A stretch of DNA of 64,000 bases from Heterodera schachtii (Eukaryota > Nematoda > Chromadorea > Rhabditida > Heteroderidae). Location: positions 130,680 to 194,679 of the forward strand of contig SIJG01000005.1 of the NCBI GenBank assembly GCA_023374025.1, read 5' to 3'. The position numbers were made by a program, and so were the translations under genes. Numbering within the stretch: the stretch's first letter is position 1; the number at the start of each line of letters is the position of its first letter. Shown one piece after another: positions 31,249 to 42,416 of the stretch. The notes below the pieces were generated by a model. The model was not told the origin of the DNA. It did not search any database and saw only the letters and a program-made list of their open reading frames with translations.

Positions 31249-34200
31249 TTATTCCTTCTCATTTTTGGCTTTGTTAGCCTTCGCACACTTTGCTGATCGC
31301 ACTTTTTTGACCAATTTGGCGACGGCATTCACCTGAAAAAAGGTAGACTTAAAATACTGTAATGGAGGATGAAAGAGGGGGTATACGGTAGCAAAAATTA
31401 ATTAAAAAAAGACTAACTGGAAAAGTGACGGCACGCCAAAACAAACGACGGCACTTGGCACGGCCACGAACGGCACTGACCGAAGTGCAACCGACAGAAG
31501 CAACGCCAATGGCATTCAGCTGAGACTGAACCGGCAGCACCGTTTGGTGGACAATCCGTTGGCCACACTCAACACAAACTTTGGTACCAACAACAGCAAC
31601 ATTTTGTTGTTGTTGTTGTGCCTTAAAATAATTTTAATAATTGATACGATAAAAATGATTATTTCCCCTATTTCGACTTGTTTTTCGGTACGGCCCATTT
31701 CTTCATTGGCACAATTCTCAACATCAGTCAAGCTCGGCTTCTTCAACATGCCCAATTCGTCTTCCAATTTGCTACAAATAGTTTACATTGTGAATTGAAC
31801 CTCCATCATGACGGATTATGGGAAAATTTGGGATTGGCCATATTTTTTTCCTTTTTAACAGATTTTCACCAAAAATTGCTAATTTTGTGGATTTTTGGAA
31901 AAATTTATGAAATTTTTTGGGAAATTTGGCTTAAAGAGGGTCTTGGTGGTATCAGTAAAGAACTGCTTACCGAGTGCCAAGTTTGTCCTGGCAAATGATC
32001 TTCATTGCCTCCAGTCCGTACTTCTCCGCAATTTCGATTAGCCCCTGGGCATGATCGTTGTCAAATGTGTCGGGCAGTCGACCCGAATACCTTCAATGAT
32101 CTCATACTTTGATCAGTAAATTCATCTATTCCGCCAAGTTCAGGCCATTTTTCGGCAGAAATCCCTGAGCTTTGTTCGTGCTGGTCGTTTAATAAAAAAT
32201 GCCACAATGGGCGTTTCGTAAAAGTGACAATTTTATAAATTTTCGAGAAAATTCGTCATAATTTTCTTAAACAAATCCAAATTTAATAATCTTGATATGT
32301 ATCATACGAATGAAATTTTTTGATTTTTCATGTTAATAGAGCCACCCAAGAGCTATCGAATAATATCCAAGATTCTTTAATTTAATAGTGTTTAAGAAAA
32401 ATTATGACGACTCTTTCTTGAAAATTCTGTAAAATTGGCACTTTTACGAACCGTCAAAAAGTGGCACTTTTATTACGAAACGACCTAGTATTCATTATCT
32501 TTGTCTCCTCCGATCACTCACATGTAAGTTAGCATCTGATGCACAACGATCGGCTTACAGTCGGTGATCCGAACGCGCGACTCGGCACTTTGTGTCGTCT
32601 CATTTTTGTGAGTGAACATGGCGCGGAACACTTCGGAATGTGCCATCAACACAAATTTATGCACATGAAACTGTTGATCAGTGCCGAATTCGATCACACA
32701 GTCCGTGCCATCGCCCGACAGAAACATTTGATGGAAACGGTCAAAATGATCAATAGTCATCTGCAAAACAACACAAAATGATGGAAGATGATGAAAATGA
32801 ATATGTTTACGTGGTGGCCGAAGTACGAAAAGTACAACAAGTTAGAAATTAAAATTATATTTTAAATGAATAAAAATATAATTGATTTAATTAAAAATAT
32901 TTTAATTTTATATTCGATAGTAAAATAATTTAATAATTCAAACAAAACTTATGTATTTATATTATTAACGAAATTATATAAATCGATTTTATTTTTTTAA
33001 AATTAAATTATACTTTTCGTATTTCGACTTATTATTAGCATCGAATTTTTAACACCTGCGACTGGTCGTGGCGGCGACGATTATAAACGCCGGTGGTCGG
33101 CACTTTGCTGAAGTCGGGCACAATTTTGATTTCGCAGACGATGTGCAGCGATTGGTCGGGCCAAAGGCAACTCTCCGCCTATTAGCAAGTGTTAATGTTG
33201 GGACAGAGCCCCACATATATTTTTTCAAAATAAGTATGAAAGTCCTCAAATCTAAGATTTTGACTCGAAAAATAAGAATTTCCCTAAAAATGTTTTTGAC
33301 TTATAAAAACTTTGTTAAAATTATCAAAAATAAGAAAATTTAGAATTTTTAACGTAATAAGCACAATAGCTTTATCATAAAGCCCAAACTCAAAATCGCT
33401 GAAAATTGGCTAGAACCAATTAATACTAAAGGGCACAAAAATAATGAGAAAATGCAAATTTTGGGCGCTGACTGTTCAGTCACTGTTGAAGTTGGGCATT
33501 TGAAAATTTGTTTTCATTAAAAATCACAAGCGCACCCCTAATTTGCATTTTTTCTTTTTTTTTGAATCTTCAGGACCAAATTTGACCGTTTTTTTTACGA
33601 TTTTGAGTTTTAGACTCTTATGATCAATGCTTTTTCCCACCTTTTTGTGTGGAATGTTGCGCAGTCCCCACGAACGAGAGCTTTTGGACGGCTTCACATT
33701 GAAGTCGGCGGTGTTCGTGTTGCTGAATTTTACAGTGCCATGCTCATCCACAAAAAAGAAATGGTACTCGGCACGAACGGTGGTTAACTGAAAAAAGAAA
33801 GATATACCGACGGAACTTTGGTTTTCGAGACTCAAAAATTCCGAGACAGTTGAAAATCGAGAAATACTCCCTAAAAATTGAGTCCACGTGTCGAGAATGA
33901 GAAAATATCAAAGTGGAAATATAGCAGGTACGGCCCAGTTATGGGGGGGGGGGGGGAAAGGGTTTAAATTTTTAAGAAAAAGTGAAAAAGCACGAGAAAA
34001 AGTTCTGAAATTCCTAGATTCAAACATCGTTGCAGAAATTGAATTATTTTGCCCACCGACACCAAGAACAGCCGTTGCATAGAATTTCCAAAATTTTTGA
34101 ACCAAAAATTTAATTTTGGCGTAAAATCTAAAAATTTCTTGCAAAAACTTTTCAGGGTGGTGGCTAACGGCAAAAAAAGGGTTGTTGCCCGTTGAGCCTC

Positions 34201-34589
34201 CACCAGCCTGAAACAGTGGTTTTTGGCACGCCTTTGCCATGGTCAATTGAACACCTCGTGCGCCGGATGTGTCGTTGACATTTTGAGGAACAATGACACA
34301 TTGCCACTGTTCGCCTCGCGCTTGCCGCCCGGGTAAAGGCACAACTGCCAGCAAATGTAGGGCATCGACGTGTCCCAGAGCTTCTTGCCTCGCATGCAAA
34401 CGCCGGGAGTGGCCAACTCCAACGCCTTGGCAAACTTGCTGATCTGAATCAGTGAGTGTGCCAATGTGTGAAATCCAAAATTGTTTGGGCCAATGTCCGT
34501 CGCTCAACTGTCCATTCCTGACGAAGATTCAACGGCTCCCAAACGGTGGCACATTCACTCTGCACCGCGAAGTGATCGGCCGACAACAT
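31249..34589 (-). CDS. MATH-BTB protein
   Basis: Ten exons, all in phase, 426 residues: 34509-34589, 34255-34443, 33641-33787, 33056-33178, 32522-32760, 31971-32090, 31678-31771, 31418-31621 and 31249-31332, with the first two joined through a 65-base intron. MATH domain: EWTISKFAKALELA, then ICWQLCLYPGGKREANSGNV, VRAEYHFFFVDEHGTVKFSN, SSRSWGLRNIPHKK and SLHIVCEIKIVP. BTB domain: FLSGDGTDCVIEFG, FHVHKFVLMAHSEVFRAMF, MLTYMYSGRLPD and EIAEKYGLEAMKIICQDKL. MATH-BTB proteins bring substrates to cullin-3 ubiquitin ligases; this role is inferred. The tail is unusual: a poly-Q stretch, CVECGQRIVHQ, and a basic end (VRGRAKCRRL, VKKVRSAKCAKANKAKNEKE) instead of a BACK domain. Counting the listed exons gives nine; a tenth may lie upstream (34604), where the homeobox gene joins in phase. 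Confidence 0.85.
32187..32487. mobile_element. foldback element in a MATH-BTB intron
   Basis: Inverted arms GGTCGTTTAATAAAAAATGC / complement of GGTCGTTTCGTAATAAAAGT, each with GTAAAAGTGCCAATTTTA-like words, then ATAATTTTCTTAAAC. It lies in the 431-base intron between the BTB exons. No clear duplication was found. Confidence 0.6.
33835..34150. other. MATH-BTB intron with G run and GAGA words
   Basis: Part of the intron between 33788 and 34254. It contains GAGACTCAAAAATTCCGAGA-type words and a G run at about 33943-33955, both seen in hAT-like elements of the window. Probably inserted material without readable ends. Confidence 0.4.
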
Positions 34590-34737
34590 TTGTGGCTTCT
34601 GTGCCTTTACAATTAAAATTATTTAATTTATAAGTTGAAATAATTAATTATTAAATTAAAAACGAAAAAAATGGCTAAACTCGAAAAAGAGATAAAAAAT
34701 TCATAAATAAATATGTATAATTAAAGCTGCGTCTCAC

Positions 34738-35508
34738 TCTGAGTTGCATTTCCGTAATGCCAATTTCCTTGGCCAAATTTTCATCTTCAGAAGCACTTAA
34801 ATCTTTGCTTTTCTCAATTGAGCTTTCCAATTTGTCCAACTGATCGGCCGAAAAGTTTTGTAGTTGTGACTTTAAAATTAAATAAATTATCTTTCGAACA
34901 AATTTAATAATTATTATTTTTTGTAAAATTCTTTTAAAAATGTCATAGAATAAATTTAAGATTTTCTTGTTTGTGTTACCACAACTTTTTGTTCAGCCAC
35001 TTCCGTTTTGTCAACATTTTGTGGCGACTGTTCTTGATAGTCACTGAATTGTTATATGTTAGTTGATTTTTTTATATTTAATCGGTCCTTTTTAGATTTT
35101 CCTATTTTTTTGACACTGCCCCCAGGCCCCATTTTTAAGGGTTCACACCTAAATTGAAACTTTTAGAGCATATTTCGCATTTTTACTGCCTATTTTGAGG
35201 GTTTTTAGGGCCTGAAACCTGTCTAATCTGGCAATTTGTAATCTAGTCATTAATTATTACCAAGAAAATTCTTCTCTCCACCGATTGCGCCGCTGTTCGA
35301 ACCATTCCTAATTAATTAATTAAATAAATTATTATTTTTTAATTTATTTTACTTTTTTTGAATTATTAATGCAATTTCTCACGTTGACTTGCTCTTCTGT
35401 TAGGCCAATTCCCTTGCCCAAACGTCCTTGTTCAGAAGCATTCAAATGTTTTCGGATTTCAAATACGATTTCCAATTTGTCCAACTGATCGGAAGAAATC
35501 GTCGACAT
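34738..35508 (-). CDS. divergent two-homeodomain gene, second domain incomplete
   Basis: Exons in phase: 35383-35508, 35261-35307, 34980-35043, 34738-34869. Starts MSTISSDQLDKLEIVFEIRK. Homeodomain 1 spans exons 1-2: helices 1-2 then EWFEQRRNRWREEFS, the recognition helix (W48, F49 and R53 equivalents kept). A linker DYQEQSPQNVDKTEVAEQKV follows. Homeodomain 2 begins LQNFSADQLDKLESSIEKSK and reaches GITEMQLR, where its recognition helix should follow in the next exon. No such helix is seen; the next in-phase exon is the first exon of the MATH-BTB gene (34604). The linker and domain order match the gene at 37237-38231, so they are tandem duplicates. Likely a DNA-binding regulator; target unknown. 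Confidence 0.75.
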
Positions 35509-36303
35509 GGAATTTATTAAAAACCTATTAAAAATAATTTATTATTTCCGAATTTGACACTAATTACACTGTTGTTTCACCAGTGAAATTTTCTAATATG
35601 TATATGGATGGAAATAAGATTAGGAATTTTTATAATTTAGGTCAATTAAAACACTAAATAATTAATTAAAAATTCCCTACGGATCATTAAAATTAATATA
35701 AAAGAATAAAGTTGAATCGCAAATGGTTATTTGGAAAACACAAGAATTTTTTTATGGAACAGCAAGAATTTCACAAAAAACTTGGTAGCATGGGCAAAGC
35801 CTGCCAAAGTTGGGAACCCTGCTGATAAACAGAGCTACCAACTGAAAATTTTTAAAATCAGCAATTGGACGACAAAAAAATCATTTGGGGTCAAAATCAG
35901 TATTTTGGAAAAAATTTTTTTTTGCGATTTTAGCCAATTTTTAAGCAAAATAAGTTTTTTGGGGGCCGGCGGTGCCGATAGGCGCCGCCGGGAAAAAAAA
36001 TTTGAAAATTGTGAGTTTTTGGTCGCATTTTTACATAAAAATGGTATTTTTATGGATTTTTTCTCAAAAAACAGCAAAAAAAAAAAAAAAATCATTGACC
36101 CTTTGAAATGATCAAAATGATGATAAAGCATCAAAGTTGGGAGCCCTATTAGAATAAATGAATGGAATTCTGCTGGAAATGTGGGAGGAAGTGCCGGTCG
36201 CCTTAATCGATTTCCACCGCCGACGACCGCGTGGCCCGTCGAATAATAAATAAATGGGTGGTCATTTGACCGTGGTCATTTATTTGTTTGACTGTGGTCA
36301 GTT
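35509..36303. other. intergenic with element remains
   Basis: Contains a hairpin module (35966-35990) within an AT-rich stretch starting with CAAAGTTGGGAACCCTGCTG (35808) and ending CAAAGTTGGGAGCCCTATTA (36130), perhaps the ends of an old element. A GC-rich frame at 36170-36255 (EMWEEVPVALIDFHRRRPRG) looks coding but has no partner exons. Confidence 0.4.
36160..36260 (+). other. GC-rich open frame, unassigned
   Basis: Open frame reading EMWEEVPVALIDFHRRRPRG before TAA near 36253. High GC in an AT-rich region suggests an exon remnant, possibly captured next to the foldback element at 36304. No family is recognised. Confidence 0.25.
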
Positions 36304-36621
36304 GGGAAAGGGCCGTTTCGGCGCCGACATTTCGGCGCGATCCCAAGTCTTTTGACTATAACTTTTTTAGTTTCAACGAAATCTAACAATCTTGGTATCA
36401 TCCGAAAGCCTTCCTTCATCTGATCTATTAGCCTTACAAAAAGCAAAAAAGCTTATCTAACCTGTAAAAAGTTAAACTTATCGCAAAACAATAGCTTATT
36501 GGTTAGAAACAGCTTCCAAACATGATAATCTCTCGAATGATACCAAGTTTGTTAGATTTGGTTGACAATGAAAAAAGTTATAGGCCAAAAACTTGGGCTG
36601 TCGACGAAACGAGCCCTACTC
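36304..36621. mobile_element. foldback element, word GTTTCGGCGCCGACA
   Basis: Inverted arms of AGGGCCGTTTCGGCGC type running into TTTTGACTATAACTTTTTT. Flanked by TGGTCAGTT (36295-36303) and TGGTCAATT (36622-36630), a 9-bp duplication with one mismatch. Non-coding; related words appear in the element at 47947. Confidence 0.75.
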
Positions 36622-36959
36622 TGGTCAATTGAACGGTCAGCAGAAATTTCATCCCATGAGAAATTTTATTAGTTTTTTTTTTGAAAAAAAATATTTTTTG
36701 GAATTTATAAAAGTCCTTGGAGAAATGATTTGTGTAGCAAAAATGGTTATTTATTTATTTTTCTTACTCTTTGGCGCATTTAATAAACATCCCACAAAAA
36801 AAGAAAAAAAGCCAACTTTATGAAAATTAATAACAAAATTCCAAATTAATCGTTTACAAAATTAACTATGAAATGGATCAATTATTCGCAAAGCCCATAA
36901 TAATTAACAAATTCCATTTTAATTGTCATCAAATTCCTCTTCCGTTTGCTCATTCTTTT

Positions 36960-37290
36960 CCATTCATTCTTTTTTGTTTTTGCCTTTGTTGGCCAATGCG
37001 CACTTTATTGAACGCACTTTTTTGGCCAATTTGGCGACAGCGTTCACCTAAATAAATCGTTGGAAATACTGTAATAAAAGCAGATAGAGAGGGTATACGG
37101 TAGCAAAACTTAGATCAAAAATGAAAAGCGTAGCTGAGGGAAACTGACCGGGAAGGTGACGGCATGACAAATCAGACGACGGCATTTGGCACGGCCACGA
37201 ACGGCACTGATCGAAGTGCAACCGACAGAAGCAACGTCAATGGCATTGGCATTCGGCTGAGACTGAACCTCCGTCATAATTTATTTTAGA
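36960..37290 (-). pseudogene. remnant of a second MATH-BTB gene (last two exons)
   Basis: Reads ATGACGGAGGTTCAG, then AIDVASVGCTSISAVRGRAK, CRRLICHAVTFP and, after an intron, VNAVAKLAKKVRSIKCALAN to a stop near 36968. These equal the last two exons of the MATH-BTB gene (31249-31621). The ATGAYGGAGGTTCA phrase matches an intron position in that gene (31797-31811). The junction lies at GGTTCA, a 6-base phrase present at both ends of the missing part in the intact copy, so a deletion between short direct repeats removed the rest. The intron keeps the ACTGTAAT...GGTATACGGTAGCAAAA phrase. Probably not functional alone. Confidence 0.75.
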
Positions 37291-38231
37291 ATAATTAATT
37301 AGTGTTTGAATTGGGAATTCCATTAGCATTACATGGCTTTGTTCGTTTTCACAAACATTTTTTTCTAGCTTGTTTTTTGCGTTTTCTTCTCGTTCTTCTC
37401 GTCTGTGTTGTGCTCGTCGCTTTTGGAACCAAACCTAAATAAAAATAAATTTTTATATTTTAATTAAAATCCTCCTAATTACCTGAATTTGATCCACCTT
37501 AATCCCCGTCTCCCGTGCCAATTCCTCGAGCATAAAAATGTCCGGGTATTTTCTCTCATCAAATGCGCCTTTCAAAATGTCCAATTGGTCGGACGAAAAG
37601 TTTTGCAGTTTGGTCTTAATAAAATGGAATTATTTATATTTAAATTAAATAATTTACCACATCAGCTTTTTGTTCAATCGGCTCCGTTTTGTCCTCTTTT
37701 TGTTGCAGTTTTGGTTTTTCATGCTGATCACTGTTTTTTTTAATTGAAAATTTTAGTTAGTTTTTTTGTTGGGCTAACAAATGATTAATTAATTACCCAA
37801 GTGTTTCTTCAGCTCCTTGCAGTTTCCATTGTTCGCGCCGATTACGAAACCATATCTAGGCAATTCATTAAATTCTTAATTACCCAAAATTATTTTAATT
37901 GGACACTAATCAAATTAACGGGGGGGGGGGGAGTGTGCAATCGACTCTCGTAGGTTGTTTAACTGTCTGTTCTCTTATTTTCCTACCATGTCTTTCGCTG
38001 TCTCTCTTTCTTTAGTTCCCCCCCCCCCCCCCCACTGACTTGCCTGCCCCGCCCCGTTAATATATAAATATTTTGGCATTATTTAAAATAATCTTTTACT
38101 TTGACTTCCGTTTCCGTCAAACAGTATTCTGCGGCCATTTTCTTGCGCATTGGAATGTCCGGGTATTTTGTTTTCTCAAATTCGCTTTCCAATTTGGCAT
38201 ATCGCCCGGACGAAATGCAAATCAGTTCCAT
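37237..38231 (-). CDS. two-homeodomain protein
   Basis: Exons in phase: 38100-38231, 37797-37855, 37658-37730, 37483-37614, 37237-37434; 197 residues. Starts MELICISSGRYAKLESEFEK. Homeodomain 1: helices 1-2 in exon 1, recognition helix IWFRNRREQWK in exon 2. Linker GDQHEKPKLQQKEDKTEPIE. Homeodomain 2: LQNFSSDQLDILKGAFDERK, ELARETGIKVDQIQ, then VWFQKRRAQHRREERE, close to the classical VWFQNRRAK helix. The intron before the recognition helix is at the same place in every domain. The C-terminal end runs into the MATH-BTB remnant in another frame and stops at 37237, so the native tail is uncertain. A 115-base insert between G and C runs (about 37920-38056) lies in its first intron. A DNA-binding role is inferred from the domains. 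Confidence 0.8.
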
Positions 38232-38322
38232 ATTAAAATACATAATTAGAATATTAATTTTAAACAAATAATAATTTGTGTTTTAATGAATTCAAATTTT
38301 CTGCGGCGTTTGTCTGCTAACA

Positions 38323-38741
38323 TTAATCTTTTCCACAAACTTTTTTCTTTATCTGTGCCGTGTGTTCTGCGAGTTTATCCCATTTTATTTCTCTTGATCG
38401 TCGACTTTTGAACCATTTCTAAATTTATTTTCGAAAATAAATTTAAATTAAATAATTTGGGCGTCCCCCTTAATTACATTAACTTGCTCCGCCGTGAGGC
38501 CCATTTCCTTGGCCAAATCTTCGCGCATGTAAGCATCCGGGTATTTGATCTTCTCAAATTCGCTTTCCAATTCCTTCCATTGATCGGACTAAAATTTTGT
38601 CATTATTCACATAAAATTAATTAAATAATTTTATATTTTGTAGTTTAAATTAAAAGAATTTTGATTCTAAATGGTCGTTTTTAAATTTTTTTTCTATGCA
38701 TTAGTTACCGTATATTCCTCTCGCTTAGCCAAAGTGGACAT
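38323..38741 (-). CDS. single-homeodomain protein
   Basis: Exons 38709-38741, 38478-38588 and 38323-38418, in phase, 79 residues. Starts MSTLAKREEYT; homeodomain helices 1-2 read SDQWKELESEFEKIKYPDAY and EDLAKEMGLTAEQVN; the recognition helix is KWFKSRRSREIKWDK with W and F kept. The ending VCGKD is followed by TAA. It is upstream of the two-domain gene on the same strand, 90 bases away; splicing from a GTTTGT donor into that gene is possible but the following exon lacks an acceptor, so I treat it as separate. Likely a tandem duplicate within a local homeobox cluster. Confidence 0.7.
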
Positions 38742-39884
38742 TTTTAAGTTATTTATAAATCTATAAGTATAGTAAAAATTTAAATTTTTAATTTTTCGGT
38801 AGAAAATTCAAAAAAAAAGTAGCTCAGACGAATGTTTGTCCATTATTAATCCTACAAAATGTGCAGTCTCTCCTCATTTGGACTGTGCTGGGAAAGTGCG
38901 TGAGTCAGCAAAAAATGATTATTGGTTTGACCTCAACACAAAAGGCATGGGAGAAACAGTTCGGACCCAAGCCAAAAAAAAAAAATTTTCCAAAAAATAT
39001 CTCAGAATTTTTTGAATATTTATTCTCTTTTTTAAAGAAAAAAGGAAAAAAAATAATGAAAAATTTAGTACAAAATTGTGCGCTATAATTAGTAAAAGTA
39101 AAAAAAAAAGAAGAGAAACTTTTGTCTGTACTTTAGAATGGACCGATAAAAAAAACCGCCCAAAACGAGTTCCAATCAATCTCTAATGACTAGAGAGACC
39201 GGTTTTTCAGAACCAAAAAATGATAATTAAGCACTTAATTCAGCATCATAAAATGCTAAATTAAGCACAAAAAAGCATGAAAATGGCAAAATAAGCACAA
39301 AAATCGAAAAAAAAGCATAAAAATTTGGAGATTTTTAGGCTTTTACAAATTTCCCCCGTTATGTACTTGGTAATTGGCATTCCTGTACTTGGAAAGAAGG
39401 TTTATGCGATGGCAACCCTGAATTTATCGAATAGAAATTTTTTGGAGGAAAAATCCAACATTTTTGCATGAAAGAAACTGACAAAGGTGCGCAATTTTTT
39501 CAATCAAAAATTATTCTCAAAGTGCGCATGATTTATGCCGGATTCTAATGTCTTTTCACTGGTCGCATCTTTTATTTGTAGGCATTTTCTTCGTTTGAAA
39601 TTTAATTTTGCCATAAATTTGAAAAAAAAAATATTTTTTTACTTCCATTTTCTTTGATTTTAGCATTTGGCAACAGTGATAAATAGAGCAAGGATTTTTA
39701 TGTGGCTAAAAACTTTCACAAATCGACAAGCGCAATTTTCTAGCAAGCTCATTCCAAGTATGAAAAATTCTGAATTTTGCAGGGTGATATGACTCATGCC
39801 AAAGTATTTTTTCATGCAAAATTTCAAGCTATTCTGATAACTCTGAACCGAATTATCAAAATCGGCTCCCGTACAATTCGACAG
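38742..39884. other. intergenic, no gene seen
   Basis: AT-rich. AAATTAAGCACAAAAAAGCA words at 39225-39320 look like an arm of a decayed element. No exon is recognised. Confidence 0.4.
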
Positions 39885-41615
39885 TGGATAATCCGACAGT
39901 GAGGACAATCCGACAAAAACGGACAATCCGACCAAAATGGACAATCCGACAGTAAGGTCAATCCGACAAAAACGGACAATCCGACAAAAATGGACAATCC
40001 GACCAAAATGGACAATCCGACAAAAATGGACAATCCGACAGTGAGGACAATCCGACAAAAACGGACAATCCGACAAAAATGGACAATCCGACCAAAATGG
40101 GCAATCCGACCAAAATGGACAATCCGACCAAAATGGACAATCCGACAGTAAACTAAAGTTTAAAAAAATAATTTTTAGGCATATAAACGGGCTATATCCT
40201 AAAAATATATTCGAATCAAATTAATTGGTTCGAGTTTCTACAAGCAATTGCACGTAAATAGGCAAAAAAAATGTGAGTTTGGGCGATCAAGAAAATGGCG
40301 CGATTGCTTGATCCTGTTGTACATTTTTCCTTGCCATTCCTTTTCTATATTTCGAGTGGGTCATTGTTGTAATCTTGCACAACAAATTCCAATAACTGTC
40401 TTCTTTTAATTTTGTTAAATAACTTAATGGTCAGTAAAGGAAACGAAATTGGCTAATAACGATCGATGCATGCCTTTAATACGGTTGTGGTCCTCATTAA
40501 ATTTTGCTAATTTGTAGAGATGCGCCGTGAATCTATTGTGCGAAACCAAATAAAAAGTCAAGTTTCAAGGATGACCCCATTTAAATAAAAACTCATTAAA
40601 TTTCTTTAAAACTCACTCGAAATAAGTTATTTTGGGCAAAAGCAGTTAACAAATCCCAAAAAATTTTCAAATATTGTCCACTATAACCCTTATTTTTCTT
40701 AATAATTGGGCAAATATATCTTATAGATCAAAAACAAGAAACCATTTAAAAAAGGTCGGAATCGATTTTGACCGCAAAATATGAGAAATATGCAAATTAT
40801 TGGCGCTCTGCGCGTGCCAATGGTAGTGCTGTTCGAGAACGAAAATTTTCCGAGGCTCGAGACCGAGACTTGACCCCGAGACTCAAGACCGATTTTTATG
40901 GTTCTGATTTTTTGGCTCATTTTACGAACAAAATCTGTTAACAAATTGCAATCAAATTTTAGATTTTTCCCCCTCCAGCGGCGCATACCGGCACCGCGGG
41001 ACTACAAAATTTTTTATTTTATAAAAATTGGCAAATTCGCAAAATTTGGCCATTTTTGTACAAAATCTGTGCACAAATTGCACTCAAATTTTTAAAAATT
41101 CGCCGTCCCTGCTGGACACCCTGTTCCCAAAATTTTTTTGGAAAATTTTACCACAAAAAAGACAGTGTAAAAACAAAAAATTCGCCGACAGGGAAAAATT
41201 TAACTAAAAAAATTCACGGTCACGAAAACCGTGAATTTCACGGGTTTTTTGGATCACGGTCACGGTCACGATTCACGGGGTCAATTCACGGTCACGTTTC
41301 ACGGGTTTTTTCAGTCACGGCGCATCTCTACTAATTTGTAAGCTCTTGATTTTTTATTTCTAAACTTCTATTTTTTGTTTTTCAAATTTGTTAATAAATT
41401 TGAACTGTATGTTTTGACTTGAATATATTTTTAGGAAATAGTCCGCCTTTATGTGCCTAAAAATTATTTTTGAAATTTTATAATTCACTGTCGGATTGTC
41501 CACTTCTGTCGGATTGTCTCACTGTCGGATTGTCCAACTGTCGGACTGTCCTCTTCTGTCGGATTGTCCACTTCTGTCGAATTGTCCACCGTCGGATTGT
41601 CCACTTCTGTCGGAT
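39885..41615. mobile_element. foldback element, word GGACAATCCGACAAAAA
   Basis: Left array 39885-40148 has more than 15 copies of GGACAATCCGAC with 5-base spacers; the inverted right array is at 41487-41615 (GTCGGATTGTCCACTTCT). Internal sequences flanking the arrays are also inverted (CTAAAAATTATTTTT phrases). An hAT-like element is inserted at 40515-41330. No exact target-site duplication was found. Confidence 0.8.
40515..41330. mobile_element. hAT-like element, word TTCACGGTCACG
   Basis: Ends TAGAGATGCGCCGTGA (40515) and TCACGGCGCATCTCTA (41330), flanked by the perfect 8-bp duplication CTAATTTG (40507-40514 and 41331-41338). One arm carries TCACGGTCACG words. It contains a left-end copy of the TAGTGCTGTTCGAGA family (40822) and a degenerate hairpin module (40977-41000). 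Nested in the foldback element 39885-41615. Confidence 0.9.
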
Positions 41616-41783
41616 TGCCAGCGAGGCGAGGCGTCTTTGTGTAAAACACAACTGATTTAAAATGTTAAAAGGATATCATTGAGAATTATTATTACACACG
41701 CACGAATAAGAACCGAATTACCAAAATTAATTTGAGCAAAATTCAAGTTTTTAGCACATCAAAATCTTTGCTTTAGTGATAAA

Positions 41784-42281
41784 TAGGGCTGCAAAAAATA
41801 TGCACGAAAACTGACCAAAATATGCGCATAAATATGCAAATAAAGTCGTGAAATATGCACCAAATATGCACAAAAAAACTGGAAAATTAGGGGTGCAAAT
41901 TAATTTTAAAAAATGTTTTTCTTATAATTTTTATCGATTATTTTTGCAATTGCAATTCAAAAATTTTTAAGATTTTCGGCAGTGAATCTCACTGTTAACC
42001 CACTCGCGCATCATTCAAATTTGTTTTAATTTATTTTTTCTTAAGGGATTTTCAAATCGGAAAATATTTGACTAAAAGTGGTAAAATATGCAAAAAATCT
42101 GAAAATATGCACAAAAAATGGCGAAATATGCACAAAAAGCCAAAATATGAAAATATGCACAAAAAATCTCGAAATATGCAAAAATATGCAAATAAAAGTC
42201 CCGACTTTTATACGCAAAAAAGTGTTTTTCCTCTATTTAGAGCATGGAGCAGCCAGGAAAAAAAAAATTTTTGCAGCCCTA
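41784..42281. mobile_element. hAT-like element, word AAAATATGCACAAA
   Basis: Ends TAGGGCTGCAAAAAATATGC (41784) and TTTTTGCAGCCCTA (42281), flanked by the perfect 8-bp duplication GTGATAAA (41776-41783 and 42282-42289). Arms are AATATGCAC/AAATATGCA arrays. It contains TTAGGGGTGCAAATTAA. Non-coding. Confidence 0.92.
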
Positions 42282-42295
42282 GTGATAAATGTTCT

Positions 42296-42400
42296 TTCAT
42301 ATTTTCGTACCTTCACCTGAAAAAAGTCGAGGGAAAAGTACTGTAATGAAAGAAGAAATGAATGGTATACTGAATCAAAAGTTGCATCAATTAATTATAA
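42296..42400. pseudogene. third remnant of the MATH-BTB last intron
   Basis: TTCACCTGAAAAAAG, TACTGTAATGAAAGAAGAAATG and GGTATAC phrases match the last intron of the MATH-BTB gene (31333-31417) and of the remnant at 36960, including the exon border TTCAC|CTG. The coding part is lost, so it is only a scar of another copy. Confidence 0.45.
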
Positions 42401-42416
42401 CTAGAAAGCCCAGATG

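Noticed and set aside
31349..31540. A separate small basic-protein gene (duplicated at 36960)
   Set aside because: The upstream exons join it in phase to the BTB exons, so it is better explained as the tail of the MATH-BTB gene.
31536..31805. A 260-base insertion with a GGTTCA target-site duplication in the MATH-BTB gene
   Set aside because: The segment contains two in-phase exons with good splice sites. A deletion in the other copy explains the pattern better.
39885..40148. Regular GGACAATCCGAC repeats that look like a CRISPR array
   Set aside because: Eukaryotic context, very short spacers of 4-6 bases that are themselves repeated, and an inverted partner array at 41487-41615. This is a foldback arm.
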